Source of the DNA: Chrysemys picta bellii
Taxonomy: Eukaryota; Chordata; Testudines; Emydidae
Assembly (NCBI RefSeq): GCF_011386835.1
Contig: NC_088791.1
Coordinates: 128,378,943 to 128,442,942, forward strand
DNA length: 64,000 nucleotides
Reading direction: 5' to 3'
Of the stretch, positions 32,691-44,851 are shown piece after piece. The translations under genes and the position numbers were made by a program. Under the pieces are notes generated by a model. The model searched no databases, had not been told where the DNA came from, and worked only from the letters and a program-made list of their open reading frames with translations. Every line of letters starts with the position of its first letter. Position 1 is the first letter of the stretch.

Positions 32691-35600
32691 ATAAGGAAAA
32701 GCAGCACCCTCCTGTTTAAGGATTTGTCCACAGTGGAACAGCTTAGTCATTGAGCCAGAAAGAGAGTATGTGAGAGAATGACTCTGTAGTCCAGAGGTTA
32801 GGACACCCAACTAGGAGGTGGGTCCAGTCCCTTTGCTCCATTCATTTTCATTATTTAACAGCTTCAACAGCAGAGACTGGGAAAGAGCACCTTGGCATAT
32901 CTCATAGCTCAGTGTTTAGAGTACTGTCCTCAGAGTTTGGGACAAAGAGGTATCCATAGGACTAATCTGTATTAAGATAAGGTCCATGCTATGAAAATAT
33001 TTGCAATTCACCGCTCTAAAATATTCACATATTGGCCTCTGGTCTGCTTTGCACTCCATTATTTTTATTGCTGAGTCATGGGAAACCTTTTGTGGCCTTA
33101 AAAAACTGTAAACATTCCAAACAAAAATGAAACTAACATGGATTTCTTCAAGCAATAGGGTTGCCTTCTAGTATGCTGACCCTACCTCACTTTGGGATGT
33201 CTAATGCAAATGGGGATTTTAGTATGAAGTCTCTCAGAGGTTTTTGATAATGAGACTATGCAATACAATAAAGTGTACTAAAGACTATGTATCACAGTCA
33301 TCTATGATGTCTGTGCCAAAGAAAGTGGAGCCCAGATCAGAAAAGTATAAATCTCTGGACAACCACATGGGAGATGTGGACTAGTGGCAACGGACAAGAG
33401 AAAATAAGACTGAATAACTCTTGAAACTGAGTTACTCAGAAATAATATTCTGATTGACATATATAGACACTAGAAACCAAGTAAGAATGAGGAAAATCTC
33501 CTGAACTTTAATATTCAACTGCTGAAACTTTAATATTAACAAAAGCACTAATATCTGAGAGGAAAAATGGTTGGGGAAAGGCAAAAATTCTGGAAGCATC
33601 ACTGACACAAGTGGCAGAAGTCCTAAAAAAGCTACACAAATGTAACCTACATAGACGACAAACTATTTTTTCCCCCCGACAAGGAACACTAATTCCTACT
33701 AGCTTCCTTTTCTCACTTACGTAATAGCAGCCACTGATGTCAGTAAACACTGACTCATGTCATGTGGTTGGAGTATATTACACTTTTGCAATCCTAACCC
33801 AGGTCAGATGATTGGGGCCAAGAAATAAAGTTCACTCTCTTATCAGGATTCCTAGGTGTCACACCTTTATAAGCAGCTGCAGCCAAGTAGCTCCAAGCAC
33901 TAGTCTCTGGAGCTGTACTCCGCTTAATAAGAGGGTGGAGCTGGGAGCCAGAGGTATATGATGGAGTCAAGTACACAGCAGTGACTGTTTAGTCCCACAA
34001 GATGCTGAATCTCTTATGCAAAGTATTGACTACCCTCATCTTTCATTCAAGCTCGTGGACATTGAGAACAATCAGCATTATCAGGAGCTACCTAATACCT
34101 CACAAAATCCTACTTGGAATACGGTAGGGGCCCACTAAGCAGCCAAGAGAGGATTCTGCACTCTATGCAAGCACAAAGGTCCGTCAAAAGAAGGGCATGG
34201 ACAATCAAGGAAGGAGGAGCAGCTTTGGCAGAACAAGAGGAGCAATGTTATTTTCTGAGTGTGATTTGATTTGGCGGGGAGAAGGTGTTCTGTGGGGCTG
34301 GGTGAGGTTTTATGTGCACTAGGTGAGCAGGGCGTGATTTTTCTCTGCTTTTATTCCTTCCATTCTCAAAGGAGTGAGTAAGCTAAAACGAATCAGAATG
34401 CTCTCAGAACTGTCCGTCGGCTGGACCCTCTCAGAGACCCTTACGATAACTGCCCTGGCAAAATTTTACATTGCCAACTATATGCTGGGGGAGAGAAAAA
34501 GGAAAGGGGAGTTATGGGTGGAGGGGTGGGGAGAGAACTGCAAGAGAGGGAAAGAGTGGAGAAGGAGAGAGAGAGCACGAGCTGGGAAAGAGTTAATGAA
34601 AGTGAGTGGGGAACAATACACAAGAGACAGAGAAAAGATGGGGGAACTGGCAAAGACAGAACTTGGATAGAAATTCAAAAACTGGAAGAAGTTTGAAATT
34701 GATGCTGAGAACTAGGGGCTTCTAATAAAGTGAGGGAAGAATGAAAAATAGAATGATGAATTTCAACAATAGAAAAGTAAAAAGAGGCGGAAGAGAATGG
34801 ATAAATAGTTGAGAGGCAGCAATGATAGCAGCAGGGACGGGGGGGCCCATGTGCAGATTCATCCCAAACATAAGGGAGGGATTCCAGTCCCTAAATGTTG
34901 GGAAACTGGCTTACAGCTTTATGTGACATCCCTAGTCAAGTCTTCCAAGAATGTGATGAAGGGCCTCTGGTAAAAAGTGGGGAGTGAGGACCTGTTATTT
35001 CAAATGTTAAGAATCTAAAAATTTTATTTTTTTAAGGAAGTTTGAGACACCCTTATCATAAAGAAACAGTAAAAACCACAACAAAAAGCATTGTGACTTT
35101 GGCTTTCCATTTCACATAAAAGAGGCCAAAATATGAGTCAGTCCTCTAACATCTCTCCCCACATTTCCCACTCAAAAAATAATAATAATAGTGTTGGGAC
35201 CATGCTCTCAAACTCAGACTCCAGGAGGTTTTGAGGAGCAGCCTTGGCTATTATGCTATACCAATCCATTAGATTACCATGGAATTCACAGACTTGAGGG
35301 GAGTCAGTTTCCAGGGTTTTGCAAACCATTTACTGATTGGACAAGTGGTCTTTACCCTGTATTGTCTGGTGGCTATATATAAACTACCTGCTTGCCTTCT
35401 GGCCTTGTGTAGTCAACAATCCATTGCCTGCTTGTTGCTGGTTGGATCTACCTGAACTTCCTTTGCTGTACCTCCCTCTTGGACTGGACCTCCTGGCAAC
35501 CTGATCTCTTGTGTGACCTCTGCCCATTGACTGGAACTGCCCTTTGATCTGCCTGATTTCTGGGCATTACAAACAGAACAGTTTGTATTTGTACAGCACT

Positions 35601-37971
35601 TTCTACCCAAGTTTCTCAACTCTTCTGTTGCAAGTGTTACTGACTTTATTAAAAAAAAATACTTTAAAAACATCAGTTACTTTCCCTTTTGGCTGTTGTA
35701 AATATTTCTGTTTTAACTTTGTGCTCCTTTTCCCCCTAAGACTTGAGTTGCCGAGCTGTTCATTTTCTTGTCAGTCCCTTCTGGAGTCCTATTTGTATCA
35801 GCTTTGATGTAAGCTTCTTGGTTTAATTTTAACTTTGCAAGGGAGGAGTTTGTTTGTGAATGAATTACATAGTATGAAATCTTAAGCTTAGGTCAGATAT
35901 GCAGGAGGGAAAATGCATAATGATTTTTTCCTCAAGAAAAAAGGCACAAAAGTGATAATCTAGATGGAAAACAAGATGACCTCCTCACACTCAGAACGAG
36001 GAGAACGAGCAAGCTGGAAAAGAGGGAGAACTGGGCAACAGATAAGCTAACTAATGCAGCATTGCACTTACTAATCCATGAAGTGAAATGTACTGCAGAA
36101 AGCTGAATGGGGAATAGAGAATGAGAACTAAAAAGTAGAACAAAGAATCCTGAGTTACAAATGTGACGTACAGACAACATTCTGTTAGCCTAGCTACCTG
36201 GTTGTCATAATGTTTATGGGCAGCCCTGCAAGGCAGAGAACCTAAGAAATCCAAGACCTTGGAAGTGTTATAGAATTAATATTTTTGCCACTGCATTTAA
36301 TTTCAGGTTATTTGTTTAATGCACAAAACTGTGCAAGAGGCTTTAGACCAACAATACTGTTATACTGAAGGCTAGGTGGCTCCCTGGGAACAGGTCTTTG
36401 CTCTATAGGCAGCCATAAATCTCACTGGAGCTGATTGGCAAAATGGCCACTTATCATAAGGCTAAATGAGGGAGCAATTAAATACTCCTTTAGTTAGTGA
36501 TAACTGGAACAATAGAAACCACTGCCCAAATAATGGACAAGCATGGCAACTCTGGAGTAAGAGCTGAGCCATGTGGGCTGAGGGGCATTTCCTGGGCTCT
36601 GAATGCAAATGGGCAGGGGCTGGATATTTATTTTGGTGGAGCCCTGTGTCTGAAGCAGGAAAGCAAGAAGAGGGCTAAAAGACAAGAGAAGCACTGATAA
36701 CATGGCTTAGTGAGAAAGCCAAGAGACTTTTTTGGAGAGAGTGCTGGGTGGAAATAGGCTTGGAATTTTGAGTAAGGAAGCTGCCTGCTCACTGTGTTTA
36801 GGGAAACAGGACTTTGTGTATATTCTTTGTAAATAACCAGGGTTGCATCATAGGAATACCTGACTCCATTTATCAATTTCTACTTCCAACAAACACACCT
36901 ATAAGCCCCCAAACATAGGCTAGGAAAGAGTAACTACACATATGCCTACTGTCCAAAAGAGTTTACATTATTACAAGACAATGAATGAAAACAACAAAAG
37001 ATGGTTGGCCACAAGGGGAAGGAAGCTGAGGTCACAACAGTAAGATTACACACATTGGTTATGTACACACTTGTATCTTAAAAAAATCCACATCTATGCC
37101 TCAGACAACATTATATTTTACAGAGTTACATTATGTAAGTGCCACTGGTGGTTTGATAGTTAACAGTGAATTGACTTTTGCACTTAAAGCAGAGATTTGA
37201 CTACTTTTTTATGTATGAAGAATAGTGTGTGTCCTCTTCAAAATTACAGCACTGCTATAGCAGATTCTGCTTCCCATTGTTCACTAGGAGTAAAGGTAAA
37301 TTGCCATCCACCTAGGGTGGTGGCCTATGACAGCATAGGGAGCCACCCCCTCACCTGAGAGCAGTTTAGCTTAAGTCCAGTTGAGAACAATGGAAGATGG
37401 CAGCTATTGTGAAAGAGGATACATCTTCATGGAAGATTTCTCCAGTTTCCTTTGATAGGAAATTTTCATGTGTGAAGAATGAGGGCAAAACAATGAATCT
37501 TAAATTCAAAAACTACCTGTTGCACAAGAGCGACTCAGCAGGGCAAATATGGAGGGAAAACTGAGGAGGGATGGTGCATGGAGAAAGTGTTGTGGGGAAC
37601 AGGAGCAAAGGTCAAACTGGGGCAAGATGTGTGCAAGGGAATATGGTTTGGGAAAAGAAAAGAGGAAGAATCTGGCTTATATCCTCTGGTTGCTTTCTAC
37701 TGTGCCAGAGTAGGTAAAGCAGACAGTGTATTGATGAATCTAGCCCTAAAATAATTTTAACTTTTAAGCTGATACTGCTTATCTTCAAACCATGCTGCCA
37801 GAGGGCTACTGCCACCATGAGGAGACAGCAGGAATTAATTACACACAAGATGCCTCACTTCAACAGCTAGTAGAAACCTACCCTAGATCTCGTATTCTCT
37901 ACCACCTACCTCACTCACCACCAAACAACCCTCCCTTAAACAGTCATTCACCATCTGGAAATTGACCAGCT
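32691..37971. other. 5.3 kb with no recognised gene or element boundary
   Basis: Mostly AT-rich and unique-looking. 32765-32935 resembles a tRNA-headed repeat ('ttaggacacccaactagg', 'catagctcagtgtttagag'), too diverged to call. 34490-34600 is purine-rich. 36480-36870 may be an old LTR-type insertion (ordered 'gggctggatatttatttt' and 'ttgtaaataaccagggttg' words), unproven. The frames in this stretch are short and domain-free. Confidence 0.45.
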
Positions 37972-37979
37972 ACCTAAGT

Positions 37980-38338
37980 CAGTGGCTCTCAACCTTTCCA
38001 GACTACTGTACCTCTTTCAGGAGTCTGATTTGTCTTGCATACCCCAAGTTTCACCTCACTTAAAATCTACTTACTTACAAAATTGGACATAAAGACAAAA
38101 ATGACACAGCACACTATTACTAAAATTGCTTATTTTCACCTTTTTACCATATAATTATATAATCAACTGGAATATAAATATCCTATTTGTATTTCAGTAT
38201 AGAGAGCAGTATAAATAAGTAATTGTACAAAACTTTGCTAGTGCTTTTTATATAACCTGTTGTAAAACTAGGCAAATATCTAGATGAGATCATGCACTTA
38301 ATGGAAGACCTTTGTGTACCCTTGGTTGAGAACTCCTG
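37980..38338. mobile_element. hAT-type element (CAGTGGCTCTCAACC)
   Basis: 359 bp with ends 'cagtggctctcaacctttcc' and 'ggttgagaactcctg'. Flanks acctaagt (37972-37979) and acctaaat (38339-38346) match at 7 of 8 bases. The interior is AT-rich, with 'gtacctctttcaggagtctg' near the left end. It shares its terminal pattern with 16685-17014 but not its interior. Non-coding. Confidence 0.88.
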
Positions 38339-38346
38339 ACCTAAAT

Positions 38347-40254
38347 ATCCTTAATGTATTTTAAACAACAATTTTTAGGATGGATCATTATTTAAAAATT
38401 GTTCCATGAAGTCATTGTAACTCAGTTGTCAGTACTTTCATGGTCGCTGAGGCCAAATGACTATGCAATACTTGAAATTTCAGTTTTGACAAAGTACTGA
38501 ATTAAATTCATCCTTGTCGCCACTGTATTGGAGTGCATGAAGTTACACCAGAAATTTAAATTATAAGATGTGCTTAAAATATTGTACTGTATAGTCCAAT
38601 GAACCTCACATCCTCCCTTTTGACTTATTTAAAGCTTTGAGGTGGTTGAATGAGATGGGGGGAAGAGTCTTTTGGGCTGAGGATTGAGATGTAACAGAAA
38701 AGGATTTGAAGAGATCTGCATCCATTTGCTTGCAAAACTTAATTTGAACCATTAGATGGCATCAGTAGTAGCTGCATTGGTGTTTTACAAATGCCTGACC
38801 CTGTGGCTCAAAGCTTCTCTCTTTCATAGTATTAAGTAGCAGTGGGAGATGATATATGGGGTTTGATTAGAGGCATTTCTTTCTGTTCACCAACCTAATT
38901 CAAAGTAACATGATATCCATTATGGGAAATTTGCTGAAGGCAAAATAAGTGTTTAAAATCACAGTAGGCCTGAAACTGCCACCCTTACTCCAATTGAGAA
39001 GTCCCTTACTCCACAAGCTGTCCCAATGATTTGTGTGATTACTTATGGAGTAAGGTACTACTCAAAATGAACAACAGTGACGGACTCTGATCCTGTCTTA
39101 ATAAAATGCGAGCTAATATTCTCAGGATCTTGCAACGACAACTAATATCCATTTACACTATGTAAATCACAAAGCACTAAATGTACACTAAAAACCGAAT
39201 TAAATATTAAGAAGTAAGCAAACAGCATAGTTATAAAGACCTGGAGTGGGAGGAGGGATATCTGACAGTGAGTCAAATAGAAAACTATCACTTCAGAACA
39301 AATGTTTTAAAGTGAAGAGCAATGCACAGAATGGGATGTCCATGGGTGGTTAATCCCACACTTCCACACAATCTCTATTCTGTCCTTCCATGTGTCCTTG
39401 TGGTTGATGAAGCGAGAAGGAGATATGATCAAAATGTGAATTCCACAAGAGCAAGATATAGCACAAGAACCACAGGTTGAGGATCACTAATCTGTGCAAA
39501 TATACCTTACCAAAATGACACTACACATCAGTTATTAAAAGTAATTAATCAGATAGAACACATGTATCCTAGCACCATTAGAGACTGGACCTAACCAAGT
39601 CCCTGGTTCCAAATACGCTCGTCTTTGGGGAGCTGAATCCAAATACTCCACACTCTAAGGGTCATAATCAACATTTCAGAATCAGTTTTGCTTTTTCAAA
39701 CAGGTTAGATCAGGATCTGAACTCTAGCAAAAATGAGGTTTTTTCAGCTGTTCATTTGAGCAAAACTGGGAGCAATTCATTGCTAACAATTTTTAATGTT
39801 TTACCTTATTGGATCAGCTGTAGAGTATCTTTTTACATAGTATTGACTAAAGAGTGGCAAACTATAACTAGAAACCTTCAGTTTTGGTTATTTTATTTAA
39901 TTTTTCTTGGGAATTCATTGGTGTTTATTACAACAAACGGCTGAAAACTGGTCAGGGGAACTTAATTTTTCCGGGTAAATATCGAGGTTATTTTGGTGGA
40001 GGGAAGGACGGGAAAGTATTCAGTAGATTAATGCTTTGATTAATGGAATTCAATGTAGTTTGCTGCAGAACTAAAACAGAACTCTGAACACAATGCCAAC
40101 TCTGAGTTTAAGAAAACACTCTAATCCCCAAATAAAACTTTTCATTTGAATAAACAGTTTACTGTTTTAGATTTAGAACTATTAGCCTATAAATATTTGC
40201 ATTTAATAACTGGGCCCAATAGTTTAAAATATTTATAAACACTCGTGGTCTTAT
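38347..40254. other. AT-rich DNA without recognisable feature
   Basis: No coding frame of substance, RNA gene or transposon end was found. Confidence 0.5.
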
Positions 40255-41256
40255 GTGAAGCCCTTCAGTGTAATTGCCAAGAGGATAGATAGACTTGCAG
40301 CAATCTTTAAGAAGTCTTTTCCAAGGTCCATTCTCCTTCAGTCTTGGATGTGGTCAAATTTCAAAAATACTCTTTGCACATCAGATGAGCCAAGTGGGAT
40401 ACTGAGAGGCCATGTGAGAGGCAGCGCAGCTCAAAGTTGGAAAGTTGGTGTGATGGATTTTCCAGAATTCAAGAGGAGTGGTGCAGCAGGTGTCTGGGGA
40501 AGGCGTTGCCATGTAGGCACCATTCACTTTCCAATTTTGCACTTTCTTCATTAGAAGCCACAAAGGGGGTGATTATATGAGCATACACTTTAAACTGATC
40601 TGCTGATGCCATGCTTTTATGATGCCAGTCAAACAGCATAATGACTTTCCAGAATGATGATTCGCTGTGAAAAAAACTTCAGGGGACATATTGCGAGTGA
40701 CAGTAGCTTCCCACTTCTTTGACAGCTCTCCCTAAAAACTTTTGAAAGCTTTTGCAAGATTGTCCTGCTCAGTGACTGGCAACACAGACATGAAAAGATC
40801 TGTGTTTTCTGGAATCTCCCTAGATGTGCTTTTGCAAGAAAGTTCTGCAGAGATATTGTTAACCTGAATGCCATACACCTCTGTATTAGAAACAGGGCCG
40901 GCTCCAGGCACCAGCTTAACAAGCAGGTGCTTGGGGCGGCCAAGGGAGAGGGGCGGCACCTGCGGCAATTCGGGGGCGGCAGGTCCCTCACTCCCTCTAG
41001 GAGCAAAGGACCTGCTGCTGAACTGCCGCCGCCGATCGCGGCTTTTTTTTTTTTTTTGCTTGGGGTGGCAGAAATGTTGGAGCCGGCCCTGATTAGAAAA
41101 TGTGCTGTCTGTTAAAGAATTGGATTCAAATTTCTTCTGTACTTTATGTAGTGGTTGCAGTTTTTCAATCAGGAATTCAAGTTTTGTATGACGGCTTTGC
41201 TTAATTTCTTGCATAGCTGCTTGAGATTTCGACTTTTCCACTGCTGAACGCTTCAT
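40255..41256 (-). pseudogene. Decayed hAT-like transposase, split by a MITE
   Basis: Read on the minus strand, frames from 41256 down to about 40255 look coding but are broken. The N-terminal part starts MKRSAVEKSKSQ and has a long charged helix-like stretch. Near the end, TTPLEFWKIHHTNFPTLS is followed, after a frameshift, by 'SIPLGSSDVQRVF'. This matches the hAT C-terminal pattern (PLxWW..., IPxxSxxxERVF). A stop near 40729, frameshifts near 40675 and 40395, and the MITE at 40893-41091 all inactivate it. The N-terminal part has no zinc finger that I recognise, so it may also be a domesticated or processed relative. Function is inferred only from the C-terminus. Confidence 0.6.
40893..41091. 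mobile_element. hAT-type MITE (CAGGGCCGGCTCCA), perfect TIR and TSD
   Basis: 199 bp from 'cagggccggctcca' to 'tggagccggccctg', a perfect 14-bp inverted repeat. It is flanked by the perfect duplication attagaaa (40885-40892 and 41092-41099). Very GC-rich, with a T run at 41043-41057. It sits inside the decayed transposase frame and adds a false in-frame stretch to it. The perfect ends suggest one of the youngest insertions in the window. Confidence 0.96.
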
Positions 41257-41774
41257 GATCTAAAAGTTGCAAGGTATTGTATTTTCCTAATAAAACAAGT
41301 TATTTTTTAATATATTTGATACAAAAGTAGGGTGAAAATCAGGAAAAAAAACAAAATACTTTATAAAACTTAGGATTTTTTGGTAAAAATTGGTTTAAAC
41401 TGAAAACTAAGGGGCTTAACAATAATGGAAATCCTTTCCCAAAGATTTCATTCTAACAATTAATTTGATATAGGACATAATCTCTCTCCTTTTCAATTTA
41501 TCTATATTAGGATGAAATCTAATAAAACTATTATTTAGGCATGAAATTCACTTAGTATGCAGAGGGCCACCTCAAGGCAATATGTACGTCTCTCCTCGGG
41601 CCTATGTAGGGGAGCTGTGGATAGAGCAGATGTGCAAAAATTAGTTGTGCCCCCTGTGATGCTGGCAAGCCAGATACCAGCTCATGCCAGATTCCCTAGA
41701 CTTAAATTGAATACTGAAAAATGAATAGCTGAAAACCTGTCTGGCTCACCTGTGTGTTAGTATTGCTAAAATAA
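41257..41774. other. No feature seen
   Basis: AT-rich non-coding DNA between two transposon insertions. Confidence 0.5.
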
Positions 41775-41776
41775 TA

Positions 41777-41967
41777 CACCTCTACCCCGATGTAATGCGA
41801 CCCGATATAACACAAATTCGGCTATAACGTGGTAAAGCAGTGCTCCGGGGGGGGCGGGGCTGTGCACTCCAGCAGATCAAAGCAAGTTTCGATATAATGC
41901 GGTTTCACCTATAACACGGTAAGATTTTTTTGGCTCCTGAGGATAGCGTTATATCGGGGTAGAGGTG
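41777..41967. mobile_element. Tc1/mariner (pogo/Tigger-type) MITE with TA TSD
   Basis: 191 bp with long inverted ends: 'cacctctaccccgat' at the left, and 'atcggggtagaggtg' at the right. It is flanked by TA at 41775-41776 and 41968-41969. Inside, 'cgatataacac' and 'ggctataacgtgg' recur inverted ('cctataacacgg'). No coding capacity; it was mobilised by a TA-targeting transposase elsewhere. Confidence 0.92.
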
Positions 41968-42208
41968 TACTAGGCTTATGAAAATGTGTTTAGACTTTAT
42001 GAAATGCTTGTAAGTTGCTGTGTGCATGAATCTCACTTAAAACATGGGATACAGATACTATAAGGTAATATTGAAAGTTCTCTAACGGTAAAAGTTTCTC
42101 GGAAACTGTAAAAGCACCAGGAAAGAAGCATTACCAAGTGTGAAATACTAGTTTATCACAGGAGGTATTCTCTCCAGCCCAAGAAAAGAAGGTCCATAGA
42201 CACCAGAC

Positions 42209-43147
42209 CAGTGGTTCTCAAACTTTTGTACTGGTGACCCCTTTCACATAGCAAGCCTCTGAGTGCAAACCCCCCCCCCCTTATAAATTAAAACCACTTT
42301 AATATATTAACACCATTCTAAATGCTGGAGGCAAAGCGGGGTTTGGGGTGGAGGCTGACAGCTCACGATGTTATACCAAGAAAATAAAAACCAGCAGGAT
42401 CTTATTAAAGGGGATAAGGCAATATGCCGTGTTTATTGCAACTACAAAAAGAATCAGAGTAAGCAATCAGTTATAACTATAACATCTCATTCACTCACAC
42501 ACACAAGTTCTGCAAGGTTGTTATAGTTACCAGCCTAGGACTTGCTCATGCCAAGTCACTGGCCAGGTGGCCTGGACACGAGGGTGGAGCAGGGCCTTGT
42601 CAGATGCTCCTGGAGGTTGGTTTGCAGAATCAGACCCAAAGTCCTCAGTCTTCAGGGTCTGATTTTATAGGGATTTATCCTCATACAAGTTTATAGGGTT
42701 TGCTTCATCATGCTGGTCTCATGTTTGAAGTGATAATCACTGTTCTCACATTTGAGGTGATAGTCAATCACGCAGATGGCACTGCAATGACAAAATGACA
42801 ATGTTATCTTGTTCTTCAGCCCTCCTGTCCTTGGGGCAAGTATGCCCTCAGGGTTATCGGGCTCTCTCGTCCACTGCGTTCTTCAGCCAAACGGTCTTAT
42901 TTTAAGGCTGGCACCTCAACCTTTAATTTTTCATTCCTCATTCAAACATACAATCCCACTCCCACTCCAACACACACGACTCTTTCTCGCATATTTCTTT
43001 CTAATGATTAGGCCAAATTCTGGGGTCTGCTGTGGAGTCACTCTTTCTTACATTTCCTATACCAGTTATCAATCTAGTCCTACAATGACCCCCCATGCAA
43101 TAACCTCACAACCCACCTAGGGGTCTCGACCCCCAGTTTGACCCCTA
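42209..43147. mobile_element. hAT-type MITE split by a solo LTR
   Basis: The outer element starts 'cagtggttctcaaactt' and ends 'cagtttgacccct', with the perfect duplication caccagac at 42201-42208 and 43148-43155. It is the 19219-19437 family in reverse: 'gaggcaaagcggggtttggg' and 'gaggctgacagctc' match the reverse complement there. After 'gctcacga' the MITE is broken by a 716-bp LTR and resumes at 'atgacccccc'. The right terminus has lost a few bases compared with the sister copy. Confidence 0.88.
42369..43084 (-). mobile_element. Solo LTR, minus strand, inside a MITE
   Basis: The block has TG..CA ends ('tgttataccaag' and 'agtcctaca'). It is flanked by acga (42365-42368) and atga (43085-43088), a 4-bp duplication with one CpG-type change. 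The sister MITE at 19219 shows the uninterrupted sequence, which confirms the junctions. On the minus strand a 'ctataaaatc' TATA-like box lies near 42670 and an AATAAA near 42425, about 55 bp before the end, so the LTR reads leftward. Whether it is an endogenous retrovirus or Gypsy LTR cannot be told without internal genes, which are absent. Confidence 0.8.
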
Positions 43148-43186
43148 CACCAGACAAAGCATTGTGGAACATCACAGGAAAAAAAA

Positions 43187-43392
43187 TAGAAATAGAAATA
43201 GAAATTAATGGAGATATCCCATCTCCTAGAACTGGAAGGGACCTTGAAAGGTCATCGAGTCCAGCCCCCTGCCTTCACTAGCAGGACCAAGTACTGATTT
43301 TGCCCCAGATCCCCAAGTGGCCCCCTCAAGGATTGAACTCACAACCCTGGGTTTAGCAGGCCAATGCTCAAACCACTGAGCTATCCCTCCCC
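43187..43392 (-). mobile_element. tRNA-derived SINE (tortoise Pol III/SINE type)
   Basis: Read on the minus strand it starts 'ggggagggatagctcagtgg'. The A box TAGCTCAGTGG is at 43373-43383, and the B box GTTCAATCC at 43330-43338. Next come the characteristic 'gaccaagtactgatttt' region (its complement) and a CR1-like 3' part 'aaggtcccttccagttc'. It ends in an A/T-rich tail of three 'tttcta' repeats. The tail shared with CR1 suggests it is copied by the CR1 machinery, which is present at 26700-28450. This family is diagnostic for hidden-necked turtles in the literature I know. It drives its own Pol III transcription. Confidence 0.92.
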
Positions 43393-43396
43393 TCAA

Positions 43397-43963
43397 AAGA
43401 CTGTTGATTGCTCCCCTCATGCCCATGAAGAGGAGACATGCATGAAGACTCATCCCATCAGCTTGAACTCTGGGAAAAGAGAATAAAAATCTGACAGGAA
43501 GAAGTTGGGTCTTTACACTGCTTGGATTCTGAGGGGCAAGGCTTACTAAGTATAAGCAAAGTGCTTGGCCTGGGTTAGCCCTAAAGGACATACAGAGCTC
43601 GCTTATTACAGCAACTTCTATCACCTTTTGGAGACTAAGACTGTCACTCATTTGTGTGTGTGTGTTTAAATGCTTTAACCTTATAAATAACTCTTTTTCT
43701 TAGTTAATAAATCATTAGTTTACTATATAATTGGGTACAAGTGTTGTCTTTGATATAGGATCTAAAGGTGCAATTGACTCATAAGTGACTGGTCCTCTGG
43801 AGCTGGGAGTAACCTGAATATTTGTGGGTTGGGGGTTTTTTTTGTTTTGTTTTTTTGCTGCTTGTTTTTTGGATGTAAGGGACCATCTATCACAAAGGCA
43901 AGCTTACAGGATGGCAAGATACAGAGGAGTAATGCAAGGGACTGTCTGACTCTGTTAAGGTTG
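43397..43963. other. No gene seen
   Basis: Non-coding. The minus frame 43226-43651 mixes the SINE with unique DNA and is not a gene. Poly-T and 'gttttt' runs lie near 43835-43870. Confidence 0.5.
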
Positions 43964-43971
43964 CTATAGTG

Positions 43972-44843
43972 CAGGGGTCGGCAACCTGCAGCATGCGTGC
44001 CAAAGACGGCACGCAAGTAGATTTTTGATGGCACGCTGCTGCCTGCCGGGGTCCTGGCCCCACTCAGCCCCCCCGCCCACTGATTTATCCTGTGGGGGCA
44101 GGAGGTAGAAGCTTGGTCATGCCGGCAGCCAAGCTCCCCTCTCCCCCACTTTTCCCTCCCACGTGGTGCTTTCCTGCCCCTCCCCCTCCCCGCCGATTGC
44201 CCTTGGGAGGGGGAGGAGGATCAGAGCTGAGCCACAGCGTGCTTGCTGCTACGGGGAGGAGGCAGAGAAGAGGTGGGGACAGGGCATATCCCCTCCAGCC
44301 CCGACCCCCATGAGCCAAGCACCCCCATGAGCCAAGCATCCCAGCCCTCTGCCCTGACCCGATCCCACACACACACACAGCCCTCTGCCCTGACCCCTGC
44401 ACCCCCTCACACACCTCCAGCCACTGTTCTGACTCCTGCACCCCCACACCCCATGCCCTGACTCTTGCATCCCCCCCACATCCCCACCCCCACCCTGAGC
44501 ACCAAACGGGAGCTCCTGCACCCCTGGCTTGGGGTCCCGGCTGCCGGCCCCTTGCCAGCTGGGATCGCGCAGGCCCCGCTCAGCCCGCTGCTGAACTAGG
44601 TGAATGGAACCCCAGGCCGGCTGCGGGCTGAGTGGGCTGGCGGCGTAAGATCAGCATTTTAATTTAATTTTAAATTAAGCTTCTTTGAAAACCTTTTTTA
44701 CTTTACATACAACTATATTATATAGACTTAGAGAGAGAGACCTTCTAAAAAAGATTAAAATGTATTACTGGCACGCGAAACCTTAAGTTAAAGTGAATAA
44801 GTGAAGACTCGGCACACCACTTCTGAAAGGTTGCCGACCCCTG
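43972..44843. mobile_element. hAT-type element (CAGGGGTCGGCAACCT)
   Basis: 872 bp with ends 'caggggtcggcaacct' and 'aggttgccgacccctg'-type sequence ('gaaaggttgccgacccctg'). The flanks are the perfect duplication ctatagtg (43964-43971 and 44844-44851). The interior has a C-rich core of repeated 'ctgccctgacccc' and 'catgagccaagca' units at 44290-44510, and the right arm 'ctggcacgcgaaacctt' near 44770. Frames at 44085-44521 are by-products. Non-autonomous. Confidence 0.94.
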
Positions 44844-44851
44844 CTATAGTG

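Noticed and set aside
32765..32935. tRNA gene
   Set aside because: Only A-box-like words remain; no cloverleaf or B box of quality, so at most an old SINE.
40732..41256. 174-codon minus frame as one intact gene
   Set aside because: Its middle third is translated from the MITE at 40893-41091 and TSD; only the outer parts are old coding sequence, and they are broken elsewhere.
43330..43392. Functional tRNA gene
   Set aside because: A and B boxes are real but followed by a CR1-like tail and simple repeat, which makes it a SINE.
43226..43651. 141-codon minus frame
   Set aside because: C-terminal half is read through the SINE in antisense to its RNA features; no domain.
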